64,000 nt of DNA, taken from positions 32,349 to 96,348 of the forward strand of contig NZ_BPQR01000038.1 in assembly GCF_022179345.1 (NCBI RefSeq), in the 5' to 3' direction. The notes under the pieces are model-generated. The model worked only from the letters and a program-made list of their open reading frames with translations, made no database searches and had not been told where the DNA came from. Numbering within the stretch: the stretch's first letter is position 1; each line of letters begins with the position of its first letter. Positions 62,627-64,000 of this stretch are shown here, in pieces. Position numbers and translations under genes: made by a program. Source of the stretch: Methylobacterium jeotgali (GTDB taxonomy: Bacteria > Pseudomonadota > Alphaproteobacteria > Rhizobiales > Beijerinckiaceae).

Positions 62627-64000
62627 ATGAGCGAGCGTTGGACACCGAGCACATGGCGCAACCTGCCGATCCAGCAGGTGCCCCAGTATCCGGACGCCGA
62701 CGCGCTCAAGGGCGTCGAGGCCCAGCTCTCGAGCTTTCCGCCTCTCGTCTTCGCCGGTGAGGCACGCAAGCTGAAGGCGTCGCTGGCCAGCGTCGGCGAG
62801 GGCAAGGCCTTCCTGCTCCAGGGCGGCGACTGCGCCGAGAGCTTCGACGAGCACTCCGCCGACAACATCCGCGACTTCTTCCGCGTCTTCCTGCAGATGG
62901 CGCTGGTGCTGACCTTCGCCGGCGGCTCGCCGGTGGTGAAGGTCGGACGGATCGCCGGACAGTTCGCCAAGCCGCGCTCCTCGCCGACCGAGACGCTGGA
63001 AGGCGTCTCGCTGCCGAGCTACCGCGGCGACATCATCAACGGCATCGGCTTCAGCGAGGAGGCGCGGGTGCCCGATCCGCGCCGGCAGCTCGAGGCCTAC
63101 CGGCAGTCGGCGGCGACCCTGAACCTGCTGCGCGCCTTCGCGACGGGCGGCTACGCCAACCTCGACAACGCGCAGCGCTGGATGCTCGGCTTCGTGAAGG
63201 ACTCGCCGCAATCCTCGCGCTACGCCGACGTGGCGGGCCGGATGTCGGACGCGCTCGACTTCATGCGCGCCATCGGCATCAATCCGGAGACGCACCAGGA
63301 GGTGCGCACGACGGATTTCTACACGAGCCACGAGGCGCTGCTGCTCGGCTACGAGGAGGCGCTGACCCGCGTCGATTCGACGACCGGCGACTGGTATGCC
63401 ACCTCCGGCCACATGCTCTGGATCGGCGACCGCACCCGGCAGCCGGACCACGCCCATGTCGAGTACGCTCGCGGCATTCGCAACCCGATCGGCCTGAAAT
63501 GCGGGCCCTCGACCACGCCGGAGGGGCTGATCCGCCTCATCGACCTCCTCAACCCGGAGGACGAGGCCGGTCGCCTGACGCTGATCTGCCGGTTCGGCGC
63601 CGACAAGGCGGCCGAGCACCTGCCGAACCTGATCCGGGCCGTCGAGCGCGAGGGGCGGAAGGCGGTCTGGGTCTGCGACCCGATGCACGGCAACACCATC
63701 GCCGCCGGCCGCTACAAGACGCGGCCCTTCGAGCGGGTGATGTCGGAGATCGAGACCTTCTTCGAAGTCCACCGCGCGGAGGGCACGGTGCCCGGCGGCA
63801 TCCATCTCGAGATGACGGGCAAGGACGTGACCGAGTGCACGGGCGGCGCCCGCGCGCTGACCGCCGACGACCTTCAGGACCGCTACCACACCTACTGCGA
63901 TCCGCGCCTCAACGCGGAGCAGGCCCTGGAGGTGGCTTTCCTGACGGCGGAACTCGTCAAGCGCGACCGCGGCGAGATCGAGCATCCCCGTCTCGACGCG
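62627..64000 (+). CDS. aroG: Class II 3-deoxy-D-arabino-heptulosonate 7-phosphate synthase, nearly complete
   Basis: 458 residues are visible before the window ends; family proteins are about 455-475, so only the last few residues are missing. It is the plant/AroA-II type DAHP synthase, first step of the shikimate pathway. Motifs: [20 protein letters not shown], the metal Cys region in that block, [38 protein letters not shown] and [18 protein letters not shown] 62627 follows GAGAGGA closely. Confidence 0.95.
   Translation, partial: MSERWTPSTWRNLPIQQVPQYPDADALKGVEAQLSSFPPLVFAGEARKLKASLASVGEGKAFLLQGGDCAESFDEHSADNIRDFFRVFLQMALVLTFAGGSPVVKVGRIAGQFAKPRSSPTETLEGVSLPSYRGDIINGIGFSEEARVPDPRRQLEAYRQSAATLNLLRAFATGGYANLDNAQRWMLGFVKDSPQSSRYADVAGRMSDALDFMRAIGINPETHQEVRTTDFYTSHEALLLGYEEALTRVDSTTGDWYATSGHMLWIGDRTRQPDHAHVEYARGIRNPIGLKCGPSTTPEGLIRLIDLLNPEDEAGRLTLICRFGADKAAEHLPNLIRAVEREGRKAVWVCDPMHGNTIAAGRYKTRPFERVMSEIETFFEVHRAEGTVPGGIHLEMTGKDVTECTGGARALTADDLQDRYHTYCDPRLNAEQALEVAFLTAELVKRDRGEIEHPRLDA

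Overview
The window is a GC-rich alphaproteobacterial chromosome segment, best matched to a Methylobacterium/Methylorubrum-type member of the Hyphomicrobiales. The evidence is a B12-dependent ribonucleotide reductase, a split, circularly permuted tmRNA with the tag ANDNFAPVAVAA, an alphaproteobacterial SspB, FliX with CtrA-type boxes, EcfG-type (GGAAC-N17-CGTT) stress promoters, and an ornithine decarboxylase with a long speF-type leader. Most of it is ordinary core genome. I see no CRISPR array, rRNA, tRNA or phage structural gene.

Layout. 1-4.4 kb: 3' part of nrdJ, a MAPEG protein, a Met/Lys-rich secreted peptide, a XRE-cupin regulator and an ABM monooxygenase. 4.5-7.1 kb: the minus-strand flagellar set flgI-flgJ-flgN, divergent from fliX. 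7.2-18.1 kb: an MBOAT O-acyltransferase gene and its SGNH/AlgX-like partner gene, separated by an inserted element of about 8.45 kb. 18.2-25.6 kb: dksA, flgF-flgG-flgA-flgH on the minus strand, and fliL-fliM-(coiled-coil protein)-motE on the plus strand. The two flagellar clusters carry matching candidate controls: CtrA boxes before fliX and fliL, and sigma-54 -24/-12 sites before flgI and flgF. 25.6-29 kb: acetyltransferases, ornithine decarboxylase with its leader, and a small secreted protein under a perfect EcfG-type promoter. 29-33.3 kb: a flippase and glcE-glcF. 33.3-38.6 kb: fumC operon, a P450, sspB directly downstream of ssrA, and a CPBP protease. 38.7-44 kb: thyA-folA-hflK-hflC-degP. 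44.1-49.6 kb: serB, miaA, a beta-hydroxyacid dehydrogenase, cstA-ybdD and a DUF3606 protein. 49.8-56.3 kb: TerB, DUF898, M48 protease and an RND pump. 56.3-64 kb: GNAT, gph, rpiA, a DUF2059 protein, an O-antigen ligase-like protein, gor, a free-standing sigma-70 region-1.1-like protein and the start of class II DAHP synthase.

The most unusual part is the insert at about 8,600-17,059. It encodes three consecutive, tightly coupled and mutually divergent tyrosine recombinases: about 398 aa; 529 aa with an altered active site; and 681 aa. The two larger ones end in Cys/His clusters. Two overlapping small basic/coiled-coil proteins and a RecD2-like helicase follow. Its left end is AT-rich with nested inverted repeats, and a short imperfect inverted repeat is shared by both ends. 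The layout resembles Tn554-type and recombinase-in-trio elements, but the protein sizes and helicase cargo do not fit the standard versions I know.
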